Part shown: positions 25,001-32,929 of the stretch, piece after piece
Numbering within the stretch: position 1 is the stretch's first letter
Layout of the letters: the number at the start of each line of letters is the position of its first letter
The notes under the pieces: generated by a model
What the model was told of the DNA's origin: nothing
What the model saw: only the letters and a program-made list of their open reading frames with translations
The model's database searches: none
Assembly: GCF_002160015.1 (NCBI RefSeq)
Contig: NZ_NFJT01000025.1
Coordinates: forward strand, 1 to 41,757
DNA from: Anaerofilum sp. An201
GTDB taxonomy: Bacteria > Bacillota > Clostridia > Oscillospirales > Ruminococcaceae
Length of the DNA: 41,757 bases
Direction: 5' to 3'
Made by a program: the position numbers and the translations under genes

Positions 25001-25840
25001 GACGGCCAGGTGAGCGACGTCATCACCAGCACCAGCCAGAATCCCGGCGCCTGGATGCAGGTGAACTTTGACGGAGAGAAGACCGTGCGCTACATCCAGA
25101 TCATCGTCGAGCAGGGCATGGGCAGCTTTGCCAGCATCGCCGAGATCCAGGGCCTGCGCACACTGAAGGTCACCAACGAAGCAACCCTGACCGACACCGA
25201 GATCAAACTGGGCCAGACCACCGTCCTGGTTCCCGAGACGGCCGAAGGCACCGTTGTCAAGGGCCTGGTATGGACCAGCTCGGATCCCAGCATCGTTTCT
25301 GTCACCCAGAGCGGCGTGATCAGCGGCCTGAACGTTGGTTCCGCCACCATCACGATCACCAACGCCGCCGGCCTGAAGGCCAGCTGTGTGGTCACCGTGA
25401 CCGAGGAGAAGGCTTCTGTCGATACCGCGGCGCTGGCCAATGCCATTGCCGAGGCGAAGGCGCTGGATCTGACCAAGTACGAGAACGACGCCAACATGAA
25501 GGCCTTTAAGGACGCGCTGGCTGCGGCCGAAGCCGTTCTGGCGGACCCCGAGGCCACCCAGGAGCAGGTGGATGCTGCTGCGGCTGCCCTGAAGGACGCC
25601 CAGAGCAAGCTGAAAGAGATCACGATCCCGAACCCGAATCCGGATCCCGATCCGACCCCGAATCCCGGCGATCCCGACCAGGGCGGCAGCCTGCCCTCCA
25701 CCGGTGACAACAGCAACATCGTTCCCATTGTCATCCTGCTGGTAGTCTGCGTGGCTGCCGTGGTGGGCATCGTGATCTGGAAAAAGAAATCTTCTTCCGG
25801 TCCTGCCAACACCCAGGAAGGCAACCCCGAGAATAAGTAA
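19070..25840 (+). CDS. Sortase-anchored GH101 endo-alpha-N-acetylgalactosaminidase
   Basis: A 2256-aa surface enzyme predicted to release core-1 type O-glycans from mucin. Order: signal peptide (1-35); three tandem beta-sandwich modules (about 61-247, 249-421 and 442-611) sharing a W..YQY pattern, the last two joined by a Pro/Glu-rich linker; a carboxypeptidase-regulatory-like domain (623-706); the GH101 core (about 707-1450) with probable nucleophile D1181 in FIYLDVW and acid/base E1207 in TTEF; galactose-binding-like domains (about 1460-1800); a Big_2 domain; an F5/8-type (CBM32) domain (about 1883-2028); a second Big_2 domain; a FIVAR-like helical domain (2116-2184); a Pro-rich wall spacer; LPSTG (2208-2212), membrane helix, KKK and an 18-residue tail. 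ATG at 19070 is chosen for the signal peptide. The similarity to bifidobacterial EngBF is from recall of the family. No sortase gene is in the window. Confidence 0.93.
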   Translation: MRSKGKKLLAGFLAVAMSLSVSLSALPALALGAGEGEPPLHLQDGWVVKKGDADSTGAAQGSTQLITVGGTEMSHLKAGPGNGNSPHFNSTNPAAFVLTESDYTNESFSVDVLMNSEMAATRFRLVTKYVDENNWSFVFFDGATGWAYQYKTPSTEAWPGIEGLPAWEKGQTVRMAGEWQDDGLHLTVTNLDTQASGSAVLNAAEFVSQKDMPGKIGLGAARYMEEYTDIYFSNLTVGGAAYEGALPFFKDGLEGQTYEESVLVGSETMRQVAAGSENGNTKGDKAYVSKPGVEGTLSGTMETTFTNATPEGTTPKYAAIFRYTDSSHWAAVGHDGSRWYYQVVGDEGNNSVTLGGVDVDPNGTVTVKVEYTADEVSAITINGQPASFTGAPAGFGTLPAGTIGYLLSQNTVLNVSALTFESTEAPEPTPEPTQSPNPGGKKWITVRGGGGGHNYANPSGSGPAALLDQDATMSPSGELSLEFRPVSENMNYGIFYYFKDNSNWLYIGYDPSSKWYYQYSLNGSGSYPGLGGLPAPVPGESMEVSISLSRETLSVTVNGTTVRSTNQQLIDLADAMGSDARYGVMTKGCEVEFANMKLNGEDCMEHNWQFACERGGQYTSERYSALVEVSGTVKDSETGEPIEGAVVRAGLGKTETEADGSFALQNVETGEYSLAVTKPGYQAYTEEITVVDEDITGLEIDLAKKAPINLDDYDYIESDTMRVYIGKNFPVVAQYQLKQGDGPDSWPIFRGQEQQIDVVTINGVDIVPEVSVEESFENGAAYKNYVMALKNEPAAEGDPVIDLTMTVKVSVSGEDLTWEVTDLVKNEGCDDIATIDVPNLNLITVDAVEEGANFAGAKASTTTTSIADAYINFDEGFIPSETDSYLYGILVNDKLSAGIFSNSEIEGDLRIVRNNGADTMSLTSALWYYERGDKGGQQRTELTYRVSELPWVKVAIGGDLNEDGQIDWNDGALASRRVVYVPEGSEVIKDTVNYRIVMNFASMAPNPYLETADNIKKVYLATDGLPQAVMLKGYGNEGHDSANSEYADIAVREGGVEDFQDLIKIAHDYNTEIGIHINAQEAYPESKSFCEEMIGWPSVGNGWGWLDQSHTIDKLWDLGTQARWMRMVQLYDRINNTNFLSQRVWPEAVGNTEGITDIPTLEELRADAATREDNMDFIYLDVWYQNSWETRRVAEEINSLGWRFTTEFSAQGEYNSTWQHWSTDATYGGASSKGLNSDIIRFIRNDQRDSQVLNWPSFGGTSDNPLLGGFWLAGFEGWETGLDYNQYIYRTFNTNLPTRFLQHYYVTKWENYAEGESPVGNHEKQITLKNDDGDVVVVTRNEAQRSDEEIERVITLNGKTVLNTDTEMSAYLLPWTDNQTGDEKLYHWNMDGGTTTWELQDEWAGLSSVTMYELSDQGRINPQTVNVANGVVTLEAKAATAYVLVSEAGLKELKNDFGEANYVVDPGFNGYASGEQLDKADWSGDIDNAAVSVQKPVTGDQRLVFDSPAEDVGITTKISGLEAGERYVAQIYVDNLSDYKASISVNTGKETVSSYTYRSIAGNYVKCDEEHTRNSLPSNMQIMLVPFTAEKSTALLTLSREAGSGLTYMDDIRVVKIDLNNYQEDGTFVQDFETVVQGLYPFVLGPAQGVTDPVTHLSQLHAPYTQAGWNGRVLDDVIEGEWSLKHHGKNGGIIYQTIPQNFRFEPGKAYNVTFDYQAGPNKAYAMVIGDGGEYYVPTEEQYLPTTRTGSENEGTQTVTMQVVGSLSGQTWIGLYSNSGRFDVSGAMGQSDFILDNLVIEEDKEAFILKADNTELYKGETAQLYGANLDGATFTSSDDTIATVDPETLVVSAVGGGEVTITATKGNKTAEVVLVIADEMQESVSLSKDATATANTQQDGSDEAENAVDGDSETVWHSAWSGFNVSADNPAILTVDLSEEMALTGFQYQNRPSGTNGIIQKFRYVVGTEYDAETNTITDGQVSDVITSTSQNPGAWMQVNFDGEKTVRYIQIIVEQGMGSFASIAEIQGLRTLKVTNEATLTDTEIKLGQTTVLVPETAEGTVVKGLVWTSSDPSIVSVTQSGVISGLNVGSATITITNAAGLKASCVVTVTEEKASVDTAALANAIAEAKALDLTKYENDANMKAFKDALAAAEAVLADPEATQEQVDAAAAALKDAQSKLKEITIPNPNPDPDPTPNPGDPDQGGSLPSTGDNSNIVPIVILLVVCVAAVVGIVIWKKKSSSGPANTQEGNPENK

Positions 25841-25870
25841 GTGACCGCGCTGTTTTAGCAGCAGGTCGCC

Positions 25871-25906
25871 GCGCCGCACACAAGCGATTGTGTGCGGCGC
25901 TTTTTT
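25871..25906 (+). terminator. Strong terminator after the GH101 gene
   Basis: GCGCCGCACACAA (25871-25883) pairs perfectly with 25888-25900 across a GCGA loop, followed by six T. Confidence 0.95.
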
Positions 25907-25920
25907 GTGCCCAACCGCCG

Positions 25921-25950
25921 GTATATTGTGTCCCCTTTGCCGCATACATT
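25921..25950 (+). promoter_or_regulatory. Sigma-E (sporulation) promoter for sipL-spoIVA
   Basis: GTATATT (25921-25927) and CATACATT (25943-25950) are separated by 15 nt. They match the mother-cell sigma-E consensus (-35 ending ATATT, -10 CATACANT) at nearly every position. Transcription would begin around 25957, 26 nt before the sipL-like start. Confidence 0.85.
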
Positions 25951-25982
25951 GCAACAGAACCAGAAAGGGGCGATGAAAAAGA

Positions 25983-27494
25983 ATGGAAGCAAGGATTTTT
26001 CAGGACACGCTGGAAACAGCGGTCCGGCTGTGCGATGTGCGGGCCGAAGTACCGGTGGAGACCGAGATCCTCATCCCGGACTATCAGCCGCAGGTGTTCA
26101 AGATCGTCAAGTGCTTTGTGTATCCGGTGCTGCTGCAGAAACAGCCCGCCGCCGGCCGGCTGACACTGGAAGGATACCTGCGCTGTGTGGTGTATTACCA
26201 GGCCGAGGAGGACCAGAGCCTGTGCACCACCGAGCAAAAACTGCCCTTCAGCAAAACGGTGGACCTGCCGGACGTACCGGTGGAGCGGGTCACGGTCACG
26301 GCTGCGGGAGAAACCGAATATCTCAACTGCCGCGCCGTCAACCAGCGCCGCATCGACGTGCGGGGCGCCTGTGTGCTCACGGTGCGCGCGTTCGGGCAGG
26401 GGGCACAGCAGACGATCACCGCGCTGTCCGGCTGCGGCCTGCAGCAGAAACTGTGCAATGTGGAGACGATGCAGCCGATTGCATCCAGCGAAAAGCTGGT
26501 CACCGCCGAACAGGAGATCACCTTTGAGACCGCGCCCGCCGCCGTGCTGGAGATCGGCGGATACGCCACCATCCAGGAGGTCAAACTCATCAGCGGCAAA
26601 GCGGTGGTGAAGGGCGAAGCCACCGCCCGCATCCTCTACCGCACCCAGCCCGGCTACGGTGTGCTCACCGCCGAGAAAAAGGTGCCGTTCAGCCAGATCC
26701 TGGACATGGAGGGCGTGGACGAGAACTGCCAGTGGGGCGGATGGGCCGAGCTCACCGGCTGTGCGCTGATGAGCGGCGGGGAAGGGGGCGACACCCTTTC
26801 GGCCACCATCATGCTGCATCTGCAGGTGTGGCGGATGGCGCAGAGAAGCGTCGTCTGCGACGCCTTCTCCACCCAGTGCGAAACCGCGCTGGAGCGGGTG
26901 ACAGTCAGCACCAGCCAGCCGCTCGCGCTGCTGAACGAGACCACCGAGGCGACATGCGGCGGCCAGCTCCCGGACGAGGGGGCCCAGATCGTGGCCTGCC
27001 TTGCCACCGTCATGCCGCCCGAGGCGGCCAGCGGGGAAGCAGCCGCCCAGCTGCGCGGCCGTGCGGCGGCGCATATCATCTGCCTGAATTCGCTGGGCGA
27101 GCTGGAATGCTACGACCGCAGCTGTGAATACCAGCTTCCGCTGCCCACCGACGCCGCGCCCGAACAGCTGGACCTGCAGGCCGCAGCGGTGCCGGTGGGG
27201 GCCGCAGCCCGCAAAGAGGGCGGCGAAGCCACCGCCCAGATCACCATCCGGGTCACCGGGCTGCTGGTGCGCCGCAGCCAGACGGCGGTGGTCACCGGAG
27301 TGGAGTGCGGCGAGGAACTGCCGCCCGACGAGCACGGCGTGGCCCTGCGCGTGTGCTATGCGCAGGCAGGGGAGGACGTTTTCGACATCGCCCGCCGCTA
27401 CCACGCATCGCCCGAGACCATCCTGAAGGCCGGCGGCCTGGAGCAGCCGGTTCTGACTCAGCCTGCGCGGCTGCTGATTCCGGCGGAACGCTGA
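25983..27494 (+). CDS. sipL: SipL-like spore coat morphogenesis protein (DUF3794 + LysM)
   Basis: A 503-aa protein with two or more DUF3794 (SPOCS) repeats and a C-terminal LysM domain (about 448-500, with AGEDVFDIARRYHASPETILKA). The N-terminal ETEILIPDYQPQVFKIVK is the characteristic SPOCS opening and recurs in weaker form. In Clostridioides difficile SipL binds SpoIVA through its LysM domain and is needed for coat localisation. Here spoIVA lies 21 nt downstream. The upstream frame is closed by a TGA at 25974-25976, so ATG 25983 is the first start; the AAAGGGG site is 13 nt away, which is rather far. The sigma-E promoter just upstream agrees with mother-cell expression. Confidence 0.88.
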   Translation: MEARIFQDTLETAVRLCDVRAEVPVETEILIPDYQPQVFKIVKCFVYPVLLQKQPAAGRLTLEGYLRCVVYYQAEEDQSLCTTEQKLPFSKTVDLPDVPVERVTVTAAGETEYLNCRAVNQRRIDVRGACVLTVRAFGQGAQQTITALSGCGLQQKLCNVETMQPIASSEKLVTAEQEITFETAPAAVLEIGGYATIQEVKLISGKAVVKGEATARILYRTQPGYGVLTAEKKVPFSQILDMEGVDENCQWGGWAELTGCALMSGGEGGDTLSATIMLHLQVWRMAQRSVVCDAFSTQCETALERVTVSTSQPLALLNETTEATCGGQLPDEGAQIVACLATVMPPEAASGEAAAQLRGRAAAHIICLNSLGELECYDRSCEYQLPLPTDAAPEQLDLQAAAVPVGAAARKEGGEATAQITIRVTGLLVRRSQTAVVTGVECGEELPPDEHGVALRVCYAQAGEDVFDIARRYHASPETILKAGGLEQPVLTQPARLLIPAER

Positions 27495-27515
27495 ATAAAG
27501 GGGGAGAGAGAACAC

Positions 27516-28985
27516 ATGGACGCAACAGCGATTTATCACGACATCGCCCAGCGCACCGGGGGCGACATCTACATCGGGGTGGTCGGCCCGGTGCGCACCG
27601 GCAAAAGCACCTTCATCAAACGGTTTATGGAGACCATGCTCATCCCCCGCATTCCCGCCGAGGCGGTGCGCCAGCGCGCCCGCGACGAGCTGCCCCAGTC
27701 GGCAGCCGGGCGCACCATCATGACCACCGAGCCAAAATTCGTGCCGGAGACCGCCGTCTCGGTGGAACTGGAGGGCGGCGGCAGCTTCCGCGCCCGCCTG
27801 ATCGACTGCGTGGGGTATATGGTGCCCGGCGCGATGGGCCACGAGGAAAACGATAAGCCGCGCATGGTGAAAAGCCCGTGGTTCGACGAGGAGATCCCCT
27901 TCGACCAGGCCGCCGAGACCGGCACCCGCAAGGTGATCTGCGAGCACTCCACCATCGGCCTGGTCATCACCACCGACGGCAGCATCAGCGACATCCCCCG
28001 CGCGGGATACGAGCAGGCCGAGCAGCGGGTGATCGAGGAGCTGGAATCCATCCAGAAGCCGTATGTCATCCTGCTGAACTGCGTGGAGCCGCACAGTCCC
28101 GAGGCGCGTGCCCTGGCTGAAGCGCTGTCGGAAAAATACCAGCACACCGTCCTGCCGGTGAACTGCACCGACCTCTCGGCCGACGACTTTGCCGAGATCC
28201 TCAAAAGCGTGCTGTATGAATTCCCGGTGCGCCAGCTGGACTTCGTGCTGCCCCGCTGGGTGACCATGCTGGAGGCCGACCACTGGCTGCAAAAGCAGGT
28301 GTACGGCGCGGTGCAGGAGTGGGCCGAGGGCGTGTCGATGATGAAGGATGCGGTGGGCAGCGGCGTTGTGTGCGACAGCTGCCAGAAATGCACGCTGCAG
28401 CATCTGGACCTGGCGTCGGGCGTCGCGCGGCTGGAGCTGGTGCTGCGCCCCGAGATCTTCTATCAGGTGCTGGGCGAGGAGACGGGCCTTGCCATCTGCG
28501 ACGAAGCCAGCCTGATGCCGTGCATCATCCAGCTGGCACGCGCCAAGCGGGAATACGAGAAGATCCGCGGTGCGATGGAACAGGTGGAGGCCACCGGATA
28601 CGGCATCGTGATGCCGGCGCTGGACGAACTGCGGCTGGAAGAGCCGGAGATCGTGCGGCAGGGAAGCCGCTATGGCGTGCGCCTGCGCGCCAGCGCACCG
28701 TCCATCCATATGATGAAGGCGGTGATCTCCACCGAGGTCAGCCCCATTGTGGGCAGCGAGCGCCAGAGCGAGGAGCTGGTCAAGAGCCTTTTGCAGGATT
28801 TTGAGCAGGACCCCATCAAGATCTGGGAGTCCAACATCTTCGGCAAAAGCCTGCACGAGCTGGTGAACGAGGGGCTGCAGAACAAGCTGCTGCACATGCC
28901 GCAGGAAGCCCGCGCACGGCTGCAGGAAACGCTGGAACGGGTCATCAACGAGGGCTGCAGCGGTCTGATCTGCATCATCCTGTAA
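27516..28985 (+). CDS. spoIVA: Stage IV sporulation protein A, coat ATPase
   Basis: A 489-aa ATP-hydrolysing morphogenetic protein that polymerises on the forespore surface as the basement layer of the coat. The N-terminal TRAFAC-like domain has Walker A GPVRTGKST (residues 24-32) and Walker B-like RLIDCVGYMVPGA near 93-105. The middle and C-terminal domains are typical of SpoIVA, and the protein ends in a hydrophobic GLICIIL, which matches the family C-terminus needed for localisation. It overlaps no gene but follows sipL by 21 nt with a GGGGGAGAG ribosome binding site, implying cotranscription. Confidence 0.96.
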   Translation: MDATAIYHDIAQRTGGDIYIGVVGPVRTGKSTFIKRFMETMLIPRIPAEAVRQRARDELPQSAAGRTIMTTEPKFVPETAVSVELEGGGSFRARLIDCVGYMVPGAMGHEENDKPRMVKSPWFDEEIPFDQAAETGTRKVICEHSTIGLVITTDGSISDIPRAGYEQAEQRVIEELESIQKPYVILLNCVEPHSPEARALAEALSEKYQHTVLPVNCTDLSADDFAEILKSVLYEFPVRQLDFVLPRWVTMLEADHWLQKQVYGAVQEWAEGVSMMKDAVGSGVVCDSCQKCTLQHLDLASGVARLELVLRPEIFYQVLGEETGLAICDEASLMPCIIQLARAKREYEKIRGAMEQVEATGYGIVMPALDELRLEEPEIVRQGSRYGVRLRASAPSIHMMKAVISTEVSPIVGSERQSEELVKSLLQDFEQDPIKIWESNIFGKSLHELVNEGLQNKLLHMPQEARARLQETLERVINEGCSGLICIIL

Positions 28986-29007
28986 ACAGAATCGTTTCCC
29001 TTTTTTC

Positions 29008-29040
29008 GCCGCTGGTATGGCCAATTGCCGTACCGGCGGC
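29008..29040 (+). terminator. Hairpin after spoIVA
   Basis: GCCGCTGGTA pairs with TACCGGCGGC (one G-U). The following sequence ATTTGC is only weakly U-rich, so termination may be inefficient. Confidence 0.45.
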
Positions 29041-29098
29041 ATTTGCATGCCCAAAGTGCACAAAACAGAAAATAATCCTTCTTTTTTGTCTGGTTTTC

Positions 29099-29127
29099 TT
29101 GTATCCGGGCGATAAAAACGGTATAAT
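29099..29127 (+). promoter_or_regulatory. Promoter for the nucleoside ABC operon
   Basis: TTGTAT (29099-29104) and TATAAT (29122-29127), 17-nt spacing. The leader of about 70 nt ends with an AGGAAAGGAAG ribosome binding site. Confidence 0.7.
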
Positions 29128-29199
29128 ACATATAGAAAAATACGGGGCCCCGCGGTCCCCTATGGTTTTTTCACAACACAGGAAAGGAAGTGATGTGCA

Positions 29200-30726
29200 G
29201 TGAGTGAGTATGTGATCGAGATGTGCAATATCACCAAGGAATTTCCCGGCATCATCGCGAACGACGATATCACGCTGCAGCTGAAAAAGGGGGAGATCCA
29301 CGCACTGCTTGGTGAGAACGGTGCAGGCAAATCCACCCTGATGAGCGTGCTGTTCGGCATGTATCAGCCTGAAAAGGGCTGCATCAAAAAGGACGGGCAG
29401 GTCGTGCGCATCAGCAACCCCAACGACGCAAACCGTCTGGGCATCGGCATGGTGCACCAGCACTTCAAGCTGGTGCATAATTTTTCCGTGCTGGAAAACA
29501 TCATCCTCGGCGTGGAGACGGTGAAGGGCGGCCTGCTGAAAATGGACGACGCCCGCAAAAAGGTGATGCGCCTCAGCGAGCAGTACGGCCTGTCGGTGGA
29601 CCCTGATGCCCTGATCGAGGACATCACCGTGGGCATGCAGCAGCGCGTGGAGATCCTCAAGATGCTCTACCGCGACAACGACATCCTGATCTTCGACGAG
29701 CCCACCGCGGTGCTCACCCCGCAGGAGATCGACGAGCTGATGAAGATCATGAAAGGGATGGCCGAAGAGGGCAAGAGCATCCTGTTCATCACCCATAAGC
29801 TGAACGAGATCAAGGCAGTGGCCGACCGCTGCACCGTGCTGCGCAAGGGCAAATACATCGGCACCGTCAACGTGGCCGACGTCACCGCCGAAGAAATGAG
29901 CGAGATGATGGTGGGCCGCAAGGTGAACCTGAAGGTGGACAAGACCGAGGCCCATCCCGGCGATGTGCTGATGGATGTGTCGCACCTGTCGGTGCATTCC
30001 AAGCACGGCGGAAAACATCATGTTAACGACGTATCCTTCCAGGTACGCCGGGGCGAGATCGTCTGCATCGCGGGCATCGACGGCAACGGTCAGAGCGAGC
30101 TGGTCTACGCGCTCACCGGCCTGGAGAAGATCAGCGACGGCAGCGTGAAGCTGAACGGCGCCGAGATCGCCCACGCGTCCATCCGCTACCGCAATACCCA
30201 CGGCCTGGGCCATATCCCCGAAGACCGCCACCGCCACGGCCTGGTGCTGGATTACCCGCTGGCCTACAACATGGTGCTGCAAAGCTACTTTGAGCCGCGC
30301 TTCTGCAAGGCGGGCTTTTTGAAGTACGACGAGATCTTTGCCTATTCGGACAAGCTGATCGAAAAGTACGACGTGCGCAGCGGCCAGGGCAGCAAGACCA
30401 TCGCGCGCAGCATGTCGGGCGGCAACCAGCAGAAGGCGATCGTGGCCCGCGAGATCGACCGCGACCCCGATCTGCTGATCGCCGTGCAGCCCACCCGCGG
30501 CCTGGACGTGGGCGCCATCGAGTATATCCACAAACAGCTGGTGGCCCAGCGCGACGCCGGCAAGGGCATTTTGCTGGTGAGCCTGGAGCTGGACGAGGTG
30601 ATGAACCTGTCCGACCGCATCCTGGTGATCTATGAAGGCCAGATCGTGGCCGATCTGGACCCGAAGCAGGTCACCGTGCAGGAGCTGGGCCTGTATATGG
30701 CCGGCGCAAAACGAAAGGAGGCGTAA
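29200..30726 (+). CDS. Nucleoside ABC importer, double ATPase subunit
   Basis: A 508-aa ATPase with two ABC domains, of the type paired with BMP-family binding proteins (NupA/RbsA-like). Domain 1 (about 5-235) has Walker [10 protein letters not shown] and Walker [11 protein letters not shown], with a degenerate signature VGMQQR. Domain 2 (about 260-500) has the degenerate P-loop GIDGNGQSE but a good signature, [14 protein letters not shown]. This asymmetry is normal for the group. The start is GTG at 29200 with an AGGAAAGGAAG site. The two permeases follow directly. The likely binding protein is the BMP lipoprotein at 17510-18628. Confidence 0.93.
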   Translation: MSEYVIEMCNITKEFPGIIANDDITLQLKKGEIHALLGENGAGKSTLMSVLFGMYQPEKGCIKKDGQVVRISNPNDANRLGIGMVHQHFKLVHNFSVLENIILGVETVKGGLLKMDDARKKVMRLSEQYGLSVDPDALIEDITVGMQQRVEILKMLYRDNDILIFDEPTAVLTPQEIDELMKIMKGMAEEGKSILFITHKLNEIKAVADRCTVLRKGKYIGTVNVADVTAEEMSEMMVGRKVNLKVDKTEAHPGDVLMDVSHLSVHSKHGGKHHVNDVSFQVRRGEIVCIAGIDGNGQSELVYALTGLEKISDGSVKLNGAEIAHASIRYRNTHGLGHIPEDRHRHGLVLDYPLAYNMVLQSYFEPRFCKAGFLKYDEIFAYSDKLIEKYDVRSGQGSKTIARSMSGGNQQKAIVAREIDRDPDLLIAVQPTRGLDVGAIEYIHKQLVAQRDAGKGILLVSLELDEVMNLSDRILVIYEGQIVADLDPKQVTVQELGLYMAGAKRKEA

Positions 30727-30731
30727 CGCCT

Positions 30732-31889
30732 GTGAAAAATCTTCTCAAGAAAGACGGCGCCAGTTCGTTTGTGTCGGCTCTGGCCGCGGTGGTGATGGGC
30801 CTGATCGTGGGCTTTCTCGTCCTGCTGGTGGCTTCCCCGTCCAACGCTCTGTCCGGTTTCGGCATGATCGTCACCGGCGGCCTGTCCGACATGAAAAACT
30901 TCGGCCAGGTTCTCTATTACGCCACCCCCATCATCATGACCGGTCTCTCGGTGGCCTTCGCCAACAAAACCGGCCTGTTCAACATCGGCGGCGCCGGGCA
31001 GTATATGGTGGGCGCGTTCGTGGCCGTGTATATCGGCGTCAAGTGGACCTTCCTGCCCGCCGGGCTGCACTGTCTGGTAGCGGTGCTGGGCGCGGCGCTG
31101 GCAGGCGCGCTGTGGGGCGCGGTGCCCGGCCTGATGAAGGCCTACTGCAACGTCAACGAGGTCATCAGCTGCATCATGATGAACTACATCGGCCTGAACC
31201 TCGTCAACCTGCTGGTGCGCCAGACCATCTTCAACAGCGCCTATAACCAGAGCTACCAGCCGGCCGACAGCGCCGAGCTGCCCAAGATGGGCTTCGACAA
31301 GATCTTTGTGGCGGGCGCCACTCCCTCCAGCGTGAACGCCGGCATCGTGGTCGCCATTCTGATCGGCATCGTGATGTATGTGGTCATCAACCGCACCAAG
31401 TTCGGCTATGAGCTGAAGGCCTGCGGCCTCAACCGCGAGGCGGCCCGGTACGCCGGCATCAACGAAAAGCGCAGCATCGTGCTTTCGATGGTCATCGCGG
31501 GCGCGCTGGCCGGGATCGGCGGTGCCCTGTACTACCTGTCCGGCGCGGGCACCGGCATCGCCATCACCGAGGAGCTGGCCGCCGAGGGCTTCAACGGCAT
31601 CCCGGTGGCTCTGCTGGGCATGTCCAACCCCATCGGCGCCATCTTTGCCGGCATCTTCATCTCCTATCTGAAGGTGGGCGGCCAGGCCATGCAGTCGCTG
31701 GGTCTGGCTCCCCAGATCATCGACATCATCACCTCGGTCATCATCTACTTTGCTGCCTTCGCGCTGTTCTTCCGGCTGCTGCTGGCCCGTCTGGGCGGCG
31801 GCAAGGACACGTCCAACGCAAACGCCGAGCCGGCGGACAAGCAGCCGGACACACCGGCCGATGATACCGCGAAAGGAGGCAACGCCTGA
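30732..31889 (+). CDS. Nucleoside ABC importer permease 1
   Basis: A 385-aa BPD_transp_2 (LivH/RbsC-fold) permease with eight to ten hydrophobic helices and the family stretch NKTGLFNIGGAGQYMVGAF. The C-terminal 30 residues form a hydrophilic Asn/Asp/Pro-rich cytoplasmic tail. The start is GTG at 30732, 10 nt after AAAGGAGG (30714-30721), and only 5 nt separate it from the ATPase stop. The end overlaps permease 2 by one base (TGATG). It corresponds to NupP/BmpC of known nucleoside systems. Confidence 0.92.
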   Translation: MKNLLKKDGASSFVSALAAVVMGLIVGFLVLLVASPSNALSGFGMIVTGGLSDMKNFGQVLYYATPIIMTGLSVAFANKTGLFNIGGAGQYMVGAFVAVYIGVKWTFLPAGLHCLVAVLGAALAGALWGAVPGLMKAYCNVNEVISCIMMNYIGLNLVNLLVRQTIFNSAYNQSYQPADSAELPKMGFDKIFVAGATPSSVNAGIVVAILIGIVMYVVINRTKFGYELKACGLNREAARYAGINEKRSIVLSMVIAGALAGIGGALYYLSGAGTGIAITEELAAEGFNGIPVALLGMSNPIGAIFAGIFISYLKVGGQAMQSLGLAPQIIDIITSVIIYFAAFALFFRLLLARLGGGKDTSNANAEPADKQPDTPADDTAKGGNA

Positions 31890-32842
31890 TGGAACTGTTC
31901 TATTTTGTCATCCAGCAGATGATGTATTTCTCCATTCCTCTGCTGATCGTGGCGCTGGGCGGACTGTTCAGTGAACGCAGCGGCGTCATCAACATCGCGC
32001 TGGAAGGCACCATGATCATCGGCGCCTTCTGCGGCATCTTCTTCATCAGCGTCATGCAGCAGACCATGCCCGGCCAGACCGTGCTGATCCTCGGCATGCT
32101 GATCGCCATGGCCTCCGGCATGCTCATCAGCCTGGTGCACGCCTACGCGGCCATCAACATGAAGGCCGACCAGACCATCAGCGGCACCGCGATCAACATT
32201 TTTGCGCCTGCCTTCGTCATCTTTGTGGCGCGTGCGGTGCAGGGCGTGCAGCAGGTGTACTTCGTGGACCAGTTCCGCATCGACAGCGTCCCGATTCTGG
32301 GCGACATTCCGGTGATCGGGCCGATGCTGTTCCAGAAAACCTATATCACCAACTATATCGGCATCGCCATCCTGGTCATCAGCTGGCTGGTGCTGTACAA
32401 GACTCGCTTCGGCCTGCGCCTGCGCGCCTGCGGCGAGCATCCCCAGGCGGCCGATTCGGTGGGCATCAACGTCTACAAAATGCGCTATGCGGGCGTGCTG
32501 ATCTCGGGTGCGCTGGCGGGTCTGGGCGGCCTGGTGTTCATCATCCCGGTGTCCACAAACTTCAACGCCACCGTGTCCGGCTACGGCTTCCTCGCGCTGG
32601 CCGTGCTGATCTTCGGCCAGTGGAAACCCTGGCGCATCGCGGGCGCGGCGCTCTTCTTCGGTCTGATGAAAACCATCTCGGCCGTATACAGCAGCATCCC
32701 GTTCCTGGTGGCCCTGGGCATCCCCAGCAACATCTACAAGATGATCCCCTATGTCGCCACCCTGATCCTGCTGGCCTTCACCGGCCGCACCAGCCAGGCG
32801 CCCCGCGCCGAGGGCATCCCCTACGACAAGGGCAGCCGATAA
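31889..32842 (+). CDS. Nucleoside ABC importer permease 2
   Basis: A 317-aa permease of the same fold as its neighbour, with eight or more hydrophobic helices and the family motif ERSGVINIALEGTMIIGAF near the N-terminus. The substrate-channel half has GLRLRACGEHPQAADSVGI, typical of NupQ-type subunits. ATG at 31889 shares its A with the upstream stop codon, and AAAGGAGGC lies just before, so the two permeases are made together. A terminator follows the stop. Confidence 0.92.
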   Translation: MELFYFVIQQMMYFSIPLLIVALGGLFSERSGVINIALEGTMIIGAFCGIFFISVMQQTMPGQTVLILGMLIAMASGMLISLVHAYAAINMKADQTISGTAINIFAPAFVIFVARAVQGVQQVYFVDQFRIDSVPILGDIPVIGPMLFQKTYITNYIGIAILVISWLVLYKTRFGLRLRACGEHPQAADSVGINVYKMRYAGVLISGALAGLGGLVFIIPVSTNFNATVSGYGFLALAVLIFGQWKPWRIAGAALFFGLMKTISAVYSSIPFLVALGIPSNIYKMIPYVATLILLAFTGRTSQAPRAEGIPYDKGSR

Positions 32843-32859
32843 TCACAAAAAACACGCAC

Positions 32860-32906
32860 GGCAATTGCGGAGGCCGGGGGCTTTCCCCGTGCCTCCGCGC
32901 CGTTTT
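32860..32906 (+). terminator. Terminator between permease 2 and the phosphorylase gene
   Basis: GCGGAGGC-CGGGG pairs with CCCCG-GCCTCCGC, with outer CGGC/GCCG, then TTTTT. No promoter is obvious between it and the phosphorylase gene, so partial readthrough or attenuation is possible. Confidence 0.82.
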
Positions 32907-32929
32907 TCACTGAAAAGGAGGCAGAAACC

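Noticed and set aside
25641-25690. Short Asn/Pro/Asp codon repeats near the end of the GH101 gene
   Set aside because: They encode the proline-rich wall-spanning spacer normal for LPxTG proteins. They are not a CRISPR array or a mobile repeat.
18797-25954. An antisense reading frame open for over 2300 codons opposite the GH101 gene
   Set aside because: Its product is monotonous Gly/Val/Ala/His/Asp sequence with no recognisable domain. Sense codons ending in G or C, with few TTA, CTA and TCA, remove antisense stops. The GH101 frame has a signal peptide, domains and an anchor.
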